The notes beneath the pieces are model-generated. The model had not been told where the DNA came from, did not search any database, and worked only from the letters and a program-made list of their open reading frames with translations. A DNA stretch of 64,000 nt from Atopsyche davidsoni (Eukaryota; Arthropoda; Insecta; Trichoptera; Hydrobiosidae): assembly GCA_022113835.1 (NCBI GenBank), contig JAILWY010000011.1:6692501-6756500 (forward strand). Direction: 5' to 3'. Below, one piece after another: positions 34,664 to 47,159 of the stretch. Both the position numbers and the translations under genes were made by a program. Each line of letters opens with the position of its first letter. Positions within the stretch are counted from its first letter, which is position 1.

Positions 34664-34825
34664 CTGTCTACACAAGCTGCGACTCAACGGAACGGTGAGC
34701 TTGTAGCCAATAGCATCCTCTTTTGCGTTGTTTATAAAAAAAAAAAAAACCCAAAACATGAGGACGCTATTGGATAATTCTCTTCGGTTGCTGGTTGTGT
34801 CGCAGCGTGTGTAGGCAGGCTCCCC
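34664..34825. repeat. Small inverted-repeat element (MITE-like), most complete copy
   Basis: The left end AGCTGTCTACACAAGCTGCG and the right end CGCAGCGTGTGTAGGCAGGC are inverted repeats. The inner left part reads AGCCAATAGCATCCTCTTTT and the inner right part GAGGACGCTATTGG, also inverted. An A14 run lies in the middle (34736-34749). The whole is a 160-bp fold-back with no coding capacity. Related copies, whole or half, lie at 26346, 29333, 35951, 43348, 44630, 46838, 50393, 53811, 54347, 59756 and 62700. No clean target duplication was seen here. Confidence 0.75.
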
Positions 34826-35399
34826 GCAGGCGTTATCCTCCCACTCCATCCGGTTCTCTCACTCCTCCCTCTCAACTCTCACTACCGAGCACTTAAGTTC
34901 TGATCAATGTATGACTTGAATCGATTTGAATTATAAATGCAAACATTAATTTATGATACATCATGGTGGGAGTATTAAAATAAAGTTTGCGAGAATTCTA
35001 ACCGATATTTTTGTATGCAACCGATTTTTCTACTATCACCATTACTTCGCGAAGGAAATATTTTTTTGTCGTTAGTCTATTTATTGAAATTAGATATAAA
35101 TATTAAATAAGGTTCATATTTTCTTGCCTTTCACCCAAAACGTTTTTGAGTAACATCTGTGATACGCGCGTTCACGGGTCCGCCATCACTGTAAATATAT
35201 AGTATAATTATATGTAGAATTTATAGAAATGTTTATATAAAAAAATAAAAAACCTATACGATTTCCCTACAATAGGGATGACGACAGTATCAAAGAATCA
35301 AAGAAATAATTATTTTAAGGGAAAATACATATTAAAAGGATTTAAAAAAGTGATTTAGTTTTATTTAAAAATCTAAGATTAATACGATTTTCAATAAAT

Positions 35400-35660
35400 T
35401 AAAAGATTAAAATACTGCAATCGGCCATTTTGACTGAAACACCAATCACAGCGCATGACGTCATACTGACGTCAACAACTCTATGGTATTCAAATTGGTC
35501 TATGGTCTTCAATGCAAACACAATGGCACGCCCGTTACAAATATAGTTAATGACGTCAGAGCGTCTAAAAAATGCTGCGATGACGTCACGCCTCGCGATG
35601 TCGCGTTTTCGCGCACTTTTGAAAAAATATTATAAAAATGGCTTTAAACATCGTTAAACT
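35400..35660 (+). promoter_or_regulatory. Cluster of four perfect TGACGTCA (CRE) palindromes
   Basis: TGACGTCA occurs at 35456-35463, 35467-35474, 35551-35558 and 35581-35588, four times in 133 bp. The site is the classic CREB/ATF (bZIP) target. It may be a regulatory element, or the internal sequence of a repeat that happens to carry the motif. No promoter or gene is visible next to it. Confidence 0.5.
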
Positions 35661-35950
35661 CTAGTTTTTTACCGAAATAAAGTTTTTTTCGTAAATAGTA
35701 AATGGGTACCCCCATTATGGAAGAGGATTTGAAAATCTTTCGTCATGCCTATTGTTAGGTATAAGACTTTTGCTGTCAATTTTATGTAATAAAAGCAAAT
35801 GACTCTTCCGTTCGTCGGATAAGTGGACATTAAATCAGCCTAGTAAATGTAATCGTACCCGCCCGCGTACAGCGAGCCTCAATTAAAAATATCAAATAAT
35901 CAGAAACCACTTCCGGCGTGAAAGTAACCGCGGCCGGTCCCGACCGCCGC

Positions 35951-36083
35951 GGGCTGTCTGCACGCGCTGCCACACAACTGACAACCGACCAGCGGATTCC
36001 ATCAACCGGCCAGCAAATACTAAATGCAATTTTTTTTTTTTTTTTTGCGAAATCTGTTGTCAGTTGTGTTGCTACACGCGTAG
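35951..36083. repeat. Small inverted-repeat element
   Basis: The left CTGTCTGCACGCGCTGCCAC followed by ACAACTGACAAC is mirrored by GTTGTCAGTTGTGTTGCTAC and ACGCGTAG on the right, with a T17 run at 36030-36046 between. It is a compact fold-back of about 130 bp of the same family as 34664-34825. Confidence 0.75.
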
Positions 36084-36089
36084 TGCGCT

Positions 36090-38490
36090 CGTGTCCCTAG
36101 AAATTATTTTTTAAATTTTATATTCAACGATTGCATAAGGTTACAAGTTTGAGGTGGGAACCCTGCAGAGCGCCCATTTACTCACGCACGCCATATCGCT
36201 TTATTTATTTTTTTCATATGATAGCGTCAATATTCATAGTGTGTGTATTTTTTTTTTCGTTAATCGAAAAGACGATTAAATTACTCGTGCTGGGAACACG
36301 CACATGACTTCTCCAAGTTTTTTTTTTATACCCAGTAACGAGGAATACGGACACACATACCGTATTTAGGGACACGAAGTTCTCATGGACGCAGAGTATT
36401 TATATATATATATATAATAAATACAGATTAACTATATAACCGACTTTAAGTCAAGTCTGCACGTCACTTAAACTGGGAATTAGTTTGTTGACACTTATGA
36501 TGATTAAGACATGAAATTGACACACTTAAACGTTTATTATGTTTACAACTCACTTTGTATAGCCCATGAATGTATGCGTCCTTCTCACGTAGCTGCTTCG
36601 CAGACACGTAGTCTGTTTACTGGAAGGAATACGGTGATCTAAAAAACTACGTTTATATACACACACGTTGTTTTTGCGTTGAATGATTCAATTGTACGAC
36701 CTTCGAATCATAGAAAGATTAATCTAGATTCTTGTAGAATAATTAAATAAATACACAGTAAAAGTCTCGGTGACATCTGAAAGAGGGAAAGTTGGTCTCA
36801 TTTTTAAATAACACAAAAGCTTTTCAGCTATGTCTATTGGTAATATTGTGTATCATTTTCTATATTTAACGCAATAAGAGTCTATTTATAAAAATGTATA
36901 AATATAATTGTAACTGGATTTCATTAATTGAAGTTAGATTTACAAATACAAATACACTTATCGAAATCAAACTTTATATAAACAGCGTCAATACTATTTT
37001 ATCGGCGTTAATAGTGTTTACATTAATTTTAAGTCCTTAATCATTTTTTTTTTTTAATAAAAATGATCCGATGAGATCAGATCGATGCATCGTGACAGAA
37101 GAGTGATCGATGAATGTAATGATATAAATTATTCAAGCGACGTGAAAAAAGTTTCCGGAAGATAAATAGTTTTCCTAAACTTATCTTATCTCGCTTTTCG
37201 GTTTTTTCTTTACCTCAATGTTTACCTCTTCTCTTCCTGAATTTTTCATCTCTTGAAATTTACCGAGCCCAAGATGACGAAAACCCACATCAATCAATGT
37301 AGCCGCGAAGGATCAACTCAATATTTAATCGTACGGTTAAATATATTAATATAAGATTACTTAACTTGTGGATTTATATTTGGTTAATATTTACACAGAA
37401 AATTTCAAATGAGTAAATTTGTAACTAATTAAATAAACAAAATTATTTATTATGATTGATTGTTTTTCTTACATATGCATAATTGATAAATGATACTGGG
37501 TCAGATAAAATATCAACAAACTTTTTTTTTTTATAGTATGTTGTATAATATGTTGTTCAAAAACAATGTTGTGCCGCATTTTTTTTAGGGGAATTTTCAG
37601 GAAATTGATTGATAATAAAAAATCAGTCAATATATGGATCTGAGCGTACCTCTTTCAAGACGTAAAGAAATATTTTATTATCGTATAGGTTTTATATAAT
37701 GCGTTGATTTTGGGTGCTTACATACTATATGGTCTATGACGTAAAAAAATTGTGTAATAATCGTGTATTAGGTCTTAAGAAAAATTAATTACATTTTATG
37801 TAAGGAATATGACGATGGCAGCTTATGGCACTTTATAGCTATTTCTTCACAAAAAAAATAAGTTATTATTTATGTTATTGCTTTATATTTTAAATTTTCA
37901 TGCCACCAAAAGATGTTTTTGCACGAATTTATAAATAATTTAGATACAGGTTATTATAACTTGAAACATCTGTGGTGAGGATTTTTTTTTAAAGAGATTT
38001 TAATGAATACATATTGAACCATGGTCAAATTTACCGAAGGTCAGAGTTGGTTATTATAAATGGTTTTTATGTAGGAATCATCTTTTGAATTACATATATA
38101 TTTTTTTAGAAAAAGTAAGAATACGTCGGCACATCGGTGCATTATGAACATTACCATGAAAACTTTACTTCACATTTTTTATCGTAATATATATAGTATT
38201 TGAGTCTACCCCAGACCTTCCTCTATACTAATATATTATAATACACTAAATAATCGGCATACACTTTTATTTAAAGAAAATATTATTGGAGTATAAAAGG
38301 TTACAAAAGCTTTCTCCATGAAAGTACGTCTACACTTCAGGCTTCCGGTTGGTGAAAAAATACGACGTTTTAACAATTTGATTTTGAGTTGCAAGAAATG
38401 AGTTTAAAATAAAAACAGTGCCTTATAACAGGTATCGTTGTCTATATGTTTTTTTTTTAGTTCCTCGGAATATATTATATGAACAACACG
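36090..38490. other. AT-rich stretch, no gene
   Basis: I see A/T homopolymers and short TA runs (for example 36401-36416) but no element ends and no exon candidates. Confidence 0.45.
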
Positions 38491-38514
38491 AGTCCCTGTG
38501 TTGTTTACATGTTT

Positions 38515-38810
38515 TCATGCGCGGGTCTTGTGGCACGGCCTCGTCGCTGCACCTGACCTGCGCCATTTGCAAAGCTTTTTAATCAATTTATTATTTAATT
38601 GGCAGCCATTCTGTACTTTGAGCGTATGCAAAAGATCGGAAATGGAGCAGTGGACTTGGAACGATTGTGGAGGGAGGTGATCCGGAAGTATTTTGTAGAG
38701 GCGGTGGGGAGCTCCTGCTTCCTGAAGGAATTCGCAGTACTTTGCGCAGACCTTTCCTTCGAATATAAAACTGCGGCGTAGAAGGACCCGGAAACCCACA
38801 TGAAGATTAA
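38515..38810 (-). repeat. SINE-like family, well-preserved middle and tail, with ORFs on both strands
   Basis: Read on the minus strand, GTCCTTCTACGCCGCAGTTT is followed by the tail words CTCTACAAAATACTTCCGGA and CCCTCCACAATCGTTCCAAG, matching the 23064 and 58556 copies. Unlike those, this copy is stop-poor. On the plus strand 38599-38781 encodes 60 residues (VDLERLWREVIRKYF, FLKEFAVLCADLSFEYKTAA). On the minus strand 38515-38799 encodes 94. The plus frame has ordinary-looking codon use. I recognise no domain; the family may derive from retroelement coding sequence. Confidence 0.5.
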
Positions 38811-38889
38811 TATATTATTAATTTATATGTTTTAGTTTATTCTAGATTTTTTTTTTTTTTTTTTTACAAACTCAACAGTGAAAATAGAT

Positions 38890-39345
38890 AAATCCACGTG
38901 GGCTACTATCTATCACACACCATTATTATTAATTTGTATAAAATTTAATAAAAATATTTTTTTTTTATGAGGGATATGCTTTGTATGATAGGTTGTCTTG
39001 TCATGAAATAAGTTTGCACGTGTGTATTTATAGTATGCATACGGGAGAGTGCGTACTTTTCCCAATGCCCTAAACGTTTTCCAGTAGAGTCTGGAATGTT
39101 CCGTGCTGACGGGCCGAGGCCGAGGCCGCGTCCAGCCCGCGGGGGGACCTAACCTATAACGGGCGGGCGGCGTGGCCGGAGAGATTTTCTCGAAGGTTGT
39201 ACGCTGGCGCGCCCCCCCCCCCCCTCTCCCTGGCCTCCCCCCCGCGCCCCGCCCCCCCCGCGTCTGGGGCACAGAGTACGTCAGCGCGCCGCCGGCCCAG
39301 CGCCGGTGTTGCCAGCAGCCCGGTCGGCGTCGCGCCATTTAATCC
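38890..39345. other. GC/CpG-rich island with long C runs
   Basis: The CpG-rich part is 39070-39340; the region before it is AT-rich. Runs of 8-14 C (39216-39230, 39237-39243 and 39252-39259) make strand-asymmetric tracts with i-motif or quadruplex potential. A 141-codon minus-strand ORF crosses it without a recognisable domain. Confidence 0.45.
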
Positions 39346-39439
39346 AATAAATAAAAAAAAATTCTACAAACACTATTTATACTATTACTTAGAATTGCAT
39401 TAGTGCGGATTATTTACATATTGTATATATATATTTTTT

Positions 39440-39581
39440 TAAATAAAATATTGTATCTGTATATATATGGCATTATTTCACTCAGTTTGATAAAGGCTGT
39501 TGAAACCGGTCACCCAATAAAATTATACATAAAAATCACTGTATTCAAAATATTAAAATGGAATTCCACCATTTTATTTAA
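39440..39581 (+). repeat. Hammerhead-like repeat family, single-orientation copy
   Basis: TTTGATAA (39486-39493), then AGGC, then GAAACCGGTC (39502-39511), then ACCCAATAAAA, then AAAAATCACT, then ATTAAAATGGAATTCCACC with ATG at 39558-39560. The frame is MEFHHFI followed by TAA. The order and spacing match the 63.7-kb locus. The stem between TTTGATAA and GAAA is shorter and unpaired, so a ribozyme would not fold here. Confidence 0.55.
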
Positions 39582-39954
39582 ATTTAACGAATACTTGAGA
39601 TCGAGTCTGTCGGATGTTTCTATTCACTAATGGTTCTCTGCATTATAAATTAAGGTTTCGATTGTATTTTAGTGTAGTATATTAAAATAAAATATTATTG
39701 TTATTAATAGTATAAAACATTATCAAACGAATTTCACACGAACAGCACATTCTTTTGATAATGCCAAAATAAAAAGGTTTGCGAAATCTAAAATATATAT
39801 TTTTATCAATATTCCAAACCGGCCGATGTCACGTGTACTACATGTGCTACAGTATGATGATGCATGTTTTTAATCGGGAGAGTTTTCTTTTTGATTACGC
39901 GACAAATTCCCCGCAACGCAAGAATGTTTTTTTTTTTTTTTTTTGGATCACACC

Positions 39955-40345
39955 GTCGGTCCATTCGGTTTTCCGGTTGCCTGAGGGTCCCTGGCAGCAC
40001 TGGCGGAGGGGCGGTGGGGAGTGGGGGGGGTGGAGGGGGGAGGGCGCCCGGCATGGCGCTCTAGTATGAGTGGAGCGCCCGCTCGATACGGTCGCCGAGT
40101 AGCGCCCGCGCCGCAGTCAATGAAACCGGAGCGCCGAGCAGCGCGGCCCGAACCGACCCGCCCGGCGCCCTCGCGCCCCCGCGCCCTCGCGCCCTCGCGC
40201 CCTCGCGCCCCGACCAGTGCCCCGTACCAACCGCGTTGTGCTCTTGCCCGCAGGTTTCCGTCTCATTCACATCGCGGCCCTGCGCGGGGGCCATCCCCGA
40301 CTCGCACCGCCCGCACCACCGACCCACCCCTCCGCACCGTCAAAT
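39955..40345 (+). promoter_or_regulatory. Large CpG island, candidate promoter/first-exon region
   Basis: About 390 bp of very GC-rich, CpG-dense DNA follows a T18 run (39927-39944). It includes a GGGG-rich tract (40005-40050), GC-rich boxes and six units of an 8-bp repeat. A possible acceptor-like CTTGCCCGCAG lies at about 40243-40253. Open frames occur on both strands and do not resemble protein families. Together with 39070-39340 this is the densest CpG region of the window and the best place for a transcription start of a long gene; that is an inference. Confidence 0.4.
40164..40211 (+). repeat. 8-bp tandem repeat, 6 units
   Basis: The units are CGCGCCCT or one-base variants, in tandem within the CpG island. 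Confidence 0.85.
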
Positions 40346-40619
40346 CCAATCCACAAACAATCACACAAATCAAACAACACAGATTGCCCCATTTTTCAAT
40401 TTATTTTTTTTATTATTTTTATTACCACAAAGTTTCTCAAAAGTACGACGCCGGGCATCGGCAATAATCTCGCATCAAAACTCGCCGCCCTTCCGGCGGC
40501 CGGAGCGGTGCGCCGCGTGCCTTTTACTACTACGCCACACGTGAAAGTGAAAGTGATCAAAAAATACACGTACGCCCACACAAAAAAAAAAAAGTGAAAA
40601 CCGGCAACGCGCACGGCAA

Positions 40620-43340
40620 TATGGCAAAGTTGATATTTTATGAATAAGGCTGTGTTTTCGCCACGTCATGCCTCTCGGGGGGCCCCGGAGGTCGCGCCCC
40701 GCTTCTGTCACTTCGGGGACTCACCGCCGAGCGGGGACAAATATCACTCAGCTGATTGAGCAGCCTGAGGACAATATATTTAGTTCCGAATGATATGTAT
40801 TCAGGACACCGTGTATTTGCACGCTTTGGTTTGTTTCTTTTTGGGAGTGATTCCGTGTTGATATATGACAGATAAAAAATCGTTCGGATAAAATACCATA
40901 ACTCGACTCGAGCTAAATCATCGCCTTTCTTACGTTTTGAATTTTGTTTTAATATACACTTAAAAGATAAAAACACATTTTTTTCTCGTTATCGCGACCT
41001 CGGTCGAACATATGTTTACCGTCATGTTGAGGCTCGACCGAAGAAACGGCGGTGTTCCTCTCGGTGTGTGTTAATCGAAGTGGACTTTGGTTTTTAATTC
41101 AATTCACAATATACACCGCTTCAAAACACAGACGAAACATTTTTTTTTTCTTTTTGCAACTGTGGAACATGAAACGATTTCAGAAAAAAGAATATTATAT
41201 ATATATAATGATAGAGCGAAAATATTTACCCAACCACTATGCATACAAACAAAAATATACCGACATCATTTGAAACGTTTCATACTTGAATATCGTTCTT
41301 GGCTTTTCGATGCCCCCCCGATTGCACCCGCGTGTATTACTGCCCCCCCTGGTCGTTTGGACGCCCACCCGAGGGTGGAATCGCACACTTTGGGGGATGC
41401 CTTAGTTTAAATAGATAAAAAGTATGCTCAACTCTAAACTAATGTGGAATACGGATAGTTTACGTCTAGAGCGTCGCCGTGTCACGGCGACAGCAGGTGT
41501 TCTTGCTCGCTACTGAAATTACATTCAAGGTACAGTCTTGAAATCAAGCATGAAATAACCGAATTAAAATATCATTTTTATTCAATTATCAGTTAATATC
41601 AATAGCTACAATTGTTTATTTATTTTTCCTGCACAATCATCACACCGTTATTGATGCCGCCGATGTTTACGTTTTATTAAATAATGTCGCACTCTGTATT
41701 ATTACGATACTGTTTATTTGATTGAGTGGACACACATTGTTGCATATCTTCAAGTGTTGATAAGGACAGAAATGATTATGGGATCTGATGGTTTTTAAAA
41801 TAGATTATATTATCATCGATTACCTGTGCTAATTCATCGAGCGTGGAAATCACCGGTCGTCACCGGCGTCAACTGGATTCCTTGTACATAATTTATGCAA
41901 AATATGCATAGTAAATGCTTTGTGAGAAAATTGAAACGTTGCATTGTACTTTTGTGGTACATAATTATATATATATATATATAAATATTCCGAAAAATAA
42001 ATACCGGAAATCACTTCTGCCCTAGGGCAAAATTTTATTAAAAGTATGACATCTGTTTGCTTCTCAGCCTTTCCGTCCGATTCCGCATTCGGAAAACACC
42101 ATGCATTTAATATCTTGTTAAAAGTATAATAATCATGTTTCGTGGCACTCTTCGCGGAGAAGGCTTCTTCACACCTTCGAAAGCCTCATTCGCCGCGGAG
42201 CTGCTCTCGAAGGACGCATCAATCGATGCGGCCTAGTTGGCAGCCGCGCATCTCCAGACCAGACAGAGCTCTAAAATTACATAACCCCAAACAAAATAAT
42301 ACATTTGAATAACCATTGCGTATTTATTCGTCTATTCACCTACTTGAGAGAAAGCTCCCTGCCAAAATTTTAAATCCGGCGGTTGCTATTTTTTTTTTTA
42401 GCCAACATGCCATTACGAACTCCTACACATAAGATATTTTTATAAAAATTATTAATTATGTGTCATATTATTTTGTCCTCCGTGAAACATTGGGAGTATA
42501 GATTTTTTTAACAAATGAGTCTTTTGTATTATTTGTCTACTCATTTTGTATATGTGTTCATATTTATGAAAGCAGCACCGCAGTCTGTTTGCATTAGGCG
42601 ACTGATCGCCCACGTAATTAGCTTACAAGATAATAATTCTCGCCGAATAGTGACCCACTCCATGGCTTCGCTTATGACACAATAAAATATCATAGTGATT
42701 ATTGTAATATATTCTAATGTCTGTTTTTATTTCAGTTTTATGTTCATATAAGTTAACGGAGCATTCAGATTTTTTTTTGTTAGTGCACATGGCAGATTTT
42801 ACGACATCAACTATACAATGTCAGGTGTAAAAAATAATACAACACAGAACTTGATTAACCCCTACATATAAACATACTTCAAGTTCAATTTGAGGTCCTG
42901 AAATTTAAACCGCAACAGTCAACAGATGCTTCGAGTGCCATTTTAAATGTCTATGTTTCTAAAAATATAACTCTATAGAAATGTACTATTACACTTTAAC
43001 AACACTTAACGGAGTGACCTAGAAATCAAAAGATAGTAAATACTTAAAAAAAAAAAACTATTTTTATTTATATACACGGCTTTTCATGCCATTTATTGTA
43101 ATGAGCGTCAATGTAAATCTTAAATAAAAATTTCCATAGATTATTTAATCATTCAATATCGCATATATATTTACACAATTAGTATGTATGTATGTATGTG
43201 GTTTTTTTTTTTTTATTTACCAAAAATTATCTTTTGAGCAAACGTCCTCAATGACCTAGCAGCGCTTATGCAATGTTTGTGATTGAATTATCAACATAAA
43301 ACACAAAAAAATACCGCGACAGCTCCACGGACGCCCGCAA
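40620..43340. other. Mostly AT-rich stretch, no gene
   Basis: Short GC patches occur at 40660-40735, 41300-41395 and 42150-42260. ORFs at 40638-41410 and elsewhere have no recognisable domain. A short (GTAT) run lies at 43183-43199. Confidence 0.4.
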
Positions 43341-43347
43341 AGTACTC

Positions 43348-43525
43348 GAGCAGCCTGCACATGTAGCAACACAACTGACAGCCGAACGGTAACCAGCCAA
43401 TAACATCCTGTTTCGCGTTGTTCACTTAGACAAAACTATTAAAAAAACACACCTGAACTAAGAGACAGTCATTAGTTAATCGTCGCTCGGTTATAATTTT
43501 TATCGCAACGCGTGCAGGCAGCTTT
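43348..43525. repeat. Small inverted-repeat element
   Basis: CAGCCTGCACATGTAGCAAC followed by ACAACTGACAGCCGAACGG opens the left end; CGCAACGCGTGCAGGCAGCT closes the right. The inner left part has AGCCAATAACATCCTGTTTC. Same family as 34664-34825. Confidence 0.7.
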
Positions 43526-44629
43526 AACGACGCGTAATCACAGCCGGACACTTAACTCTAGATGTGATAATAACTATTATTTTTTTTTGGCAAATAAGTC
43601 ATTAATTTTATAATATTTAATTGTGTACTCTGAGCCTCGCGTTGAATGTTGGTTGTTACTTTTTTTTATATTGATTATTAGAATATATTGTTCAATAAAT
43701 TTGATTCGCGAAAAATGATTGTCGATTTGTAATTTATATTATGGTGTGTTTATGTCTTAGAGATTTTGATCGGGGAGTGGATTATTTTGTAGTAATACGG
43801 TATATTGTTTTTAGCGACGGTTTTATTTATTATAAATAATGATAGTATAGCCAAAAGTGATCTTATGTATATTTTTTCACGTTTTTGGATGTGAGTTAGG
43901 GAAATGTCATATGATATAATTGCTTGTATGTCTGCGTATATTTTTTTGGCTTGTCATTTTTGCAAAGGCTCCGGTCGGCAACATGTAATGCTTTTGCAGA
44001 AATACCTAATAACTGGTTTCGTAAAGTAACTGCTTCCAAATAATTTACAACCGGTTTTGCGAACCGGTGCAAGTAAAGCCACCCTTCTATTGTAAATGAT
44101 TCGTAAGTGGCAAGCCTCCGAATCGCCCAACCCACTTAATCGTGTCACGCGATTCAATAAAATGTAAGGCCCAGCTTCAATAAATATACTCAAAAATACT
44201 CATTGGGCATAAGTTATATGTGATATAAATTAATTAGTAAAAAAATTTGTTGATTTCGATATTAAACCTGTTTACACTGCATTAATGTAATAATACTCAA
44301 TAAGCAAAAAAAACATTTACAATAAAGTCCTTGTTCAGCATATCTTATCAATGAAATGCCAAAGATTTATTACTCGTAAATAAATATATATTCATCAGAT
44401 TATTAAAATATTTTATGATATATATATAAAAATATACATATTGTGGTTTACTTAGTATTGTGTGCAGCGGGTGCGGTTTACGACGCACTCGCTACCGGTG
44501 CATCTGCGGTGCAGTTTAGCGCATCTTCTGTGCACGCGGGAAGTCGCGTGCGCAGAACGAGTGCAGTTTTTTGTAACCGTCTCCATATAATGGGGACGCA
44601 ATGTTGTCGTCAGTGCACAAGCACCATAA

Positions 44630-44732
44630 AATTAAAACCGATTTGCAATTGGCCGATAGTCTCCTCTTTTGCATTGTTCATCCAAAAATCACCCAAAAAA
44701 TAAAAGGACGCTGCGTGTAGCCTGCTTTGGTT
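44630..44732. repeat. Small inverted-repeat element, right part
   Basis: GCAATTGGCCGATAGTCTCC, TCTTTTGCATTGTTCATCC and GGACGCTGCGTGTAGCCTGC match the core and right end of the family. The left end is not recognisable; a GC-rich segment (44455-44560) takes its place. Confidence 0.5.
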
Positions 44733-45289
44733 TTGACTTATTTGACTCTACAGTTAGTTTTATTAATAATAAAAAAAGGTTGTGTTGAACTACTGTTGTA
44801 TTGTAGGCTTACTTTATAAACAAACACATCGGGCATGCGTTTTTCAATGCGTCGTTATTATGCGACCGTTCACGACCGCGTCGTCGATAGAAAAGGCCTG
44901 GCACTAATGTTGCCAGATGTTTTATAAATGTGGTCATAAGTGCTTAATAATCTTATCATAAATGCATGTGAAATTCAGATCTCACATTTTTTTTATACTT
45001 TTAAACCAAACTCATAATTAAGCAAATCGCGAGAGTTTTTATACAAAAATTATACTATTATAATTTATAATAGATGCAGTTGGGTTTTTTATTGCAATCG
45101 AGTCCGTTGCTCCGCGATTGCGAGCGCATCTTAATCGCGATGCAATTACCGATCCTCTGGAGGATGGAGGCCTCGCACAGCCGGCGTTCTTGCAGATCTT
45201 TCGCAATTAATTGTGTGAAATTCTAGAAATCACTTTACTGCGCGCCTTGATTATCTTGATTGGATAAGAATGTGACCGGTCTGATTGAC

Positions 45290-45369
45290 TGAACTCAGTC
45301 GAGTTCAATACTGTCATTTGTAATCGTTACTGATAGTCATTGTAACAGTTTAATTTATTAACTGTTACA
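45290..45369 (+). repeat. Two adjacent short perfect palindromes
   Basis: TGAACTCAGTCGAGTTCA (45290-45307) and TGTAACAGTT...AACTGTTACA (45341-45369, 10-bp arms, 9-base loop) lie 33 bp apart. They may be protein-binding sites or part of an undetected fold-back element. Confidence 0.5.
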
Positions 45370-46837
45370 GTGAGTAATTTTTGCTTTAAATTATATATAT
45401 TTTTGACAGTGAGTACTTATTCGAATCCCTTTGTAAAGGTGTTTAATTTTTTTGTTGTTGTTTGAGTGGGTTTTAATGCTAGGAATACAATTTTTTACTA
45501 ATTTTTATATTATAAAGCAACAAATTATACAATTCTATATGCTGTCATCGTCCATGATATCTTAATAAAAAGTATTTATCAGTTCGTTCTGAACGGAAAT
45601 GAAATGTGCGACTTGGTTCCCAATTTCGTAACCCGGCGGGGTTCGCTCGCGACAAAGGAACCCTCATCCCATGCTCTGCCCGACCGTGACGTCATCGCTC
45701 CAGTTATTGGAGGTTTTTTTTTTTTTTTTTTTGCCGAAAGCAAGATGGCGGCCCCGGTCATGCCGGATTCCCGCCGCACAGCCGGCGTGTATTGTTATTT
45801 ACGACTTTGAAAGGAAAGTGTTGCCAGAGGAAGACATTTTAATATTTTGTATTTAAAAAAAATATATATATTGACCCCAAGTGTCAGATTTACGCGTCGC
45901 GCATGCTTAATTTTATCTGAATTTAAAATACATACAATGTTTTTTTTTTGCTTAGCTGCCAAGAGCGCCCACTATTGGATGAGAGTTTTTCGGTTCGATT
46001 CTACGAGTCCCATATTGATAAATTGGCTTGCGGTCGGAAGATATAACTTGTTATTATGTGTTAGCTGATATATCTTAATTTTGAAGTGAGAAAATGTTTA
46101 TGTTATCCGTCCATCAGAATGACTGCACTGCATGACTTACAGGAAGCTGATAAGTATCTGACGTCTCCCAAAAGTACAATGAAGGCATTGTCCTTCAAAA
46201 TGGAGGGAGCACTCGCGGCTCCGCCCGAAGCTGTTTTATAAAGCTCCAAGTGCGTCATTGATCGACGGTTCTTGGACGTCATCGAAGTCTTTATTCTGTC
46301 AAGTGATACAACAAACAATCCACGCTGTTACAAATCGAATGATCCAAATGCATTTTCATTTATCCACGATATACCGATTTGGAGTACTTTTGCCTTTCAA
46401 TTTCTTCTTGAGTCTGAGAAACCTTTGAAACAAAAAATCGTAATCTCCTAGCCAATAGTCTTGTTGCATTTTTATTTTAATTACTATCAAATTTGATACT
46501 ATGCTAAAAACTGTATTTATATCGTTTGCTTAGTGATTATCGATAATCACGGTCGATGAATCCGTGTTGTTTATATTGGAAATTGGATGTCATCGCTTAC
46601 TTTAAAATGTATCTCAAATATTAAAAATATTAATGAATTATTAGAATCATACATAGAGTTGATTTTGATTGTGTTATCGTACTTCGTATTTACAATTTTA
46701 CTATACTTGTGTGTTTTTTTTTTCCACCACTCCGACAATCATGCAATTAACACTTATAGTAATTGGACGTTCTCTGGGTCACCGTACCTGTCAACTTTGG
46801 CACGTGCTGGTACGTTATCGCTCGTATCTCTCGTAAA

Positions 46838-46980
46838 GCGCCCTACACACGCAGAAACAATTCCTAGCAGCCCATTTGTTCTAGCCGAAATAGCATTACT
46901 AAAAAAAAAAAAACTGCCAAAAATGGCCAGTGGCAATTTGTTGGCCGGCTGTCTGTTGTGTCGCAACATGTGCGGGGGTG
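46838..46980. repeat. Small inverted-repeat element
   Basis: The left CGCCCTACACACGCAGAAAC and the right GGCTGTCTGTTGTGTCGCAA followed by CATGTGCGGG flank a body with an A13 run (46901-46913). Same family as 34664-34825 but with diverged ends. Confidence 0.55.
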
Positions 46981-47159
46981 CTATATAAGGATACTGCTTA
47001 CCATCGTCTCCGGTGTTTCGATACGATCAAATAACAATAAAACAAAATTGCTGTTAGATAATATAATCATATTTTTTCTCTATAAATACCCAAGCATCCT
47101 GTTTATTGGGTTTAGAGCTAATCCGTTAACTTCGGCACGTGCTCTTATGTAAGTCTTCA

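Noticed and set aside
40021..40597. Several 100-148-codon ORFs on both strands
   Set aside because: CpG-island shadows with Pro/Arg/Ala-rich low-complexity translations and an 8-bp tandem repeat inside.
45985..46010. GGTTCGATTCTACGAG resembling a B box
   Set aside because: No A box at the right distance and no cloverleaf pairing.
46103..46318. 71-codon minus-strand ORF
   Set aside because: Reasonable composition but no domain and no supporting signals.
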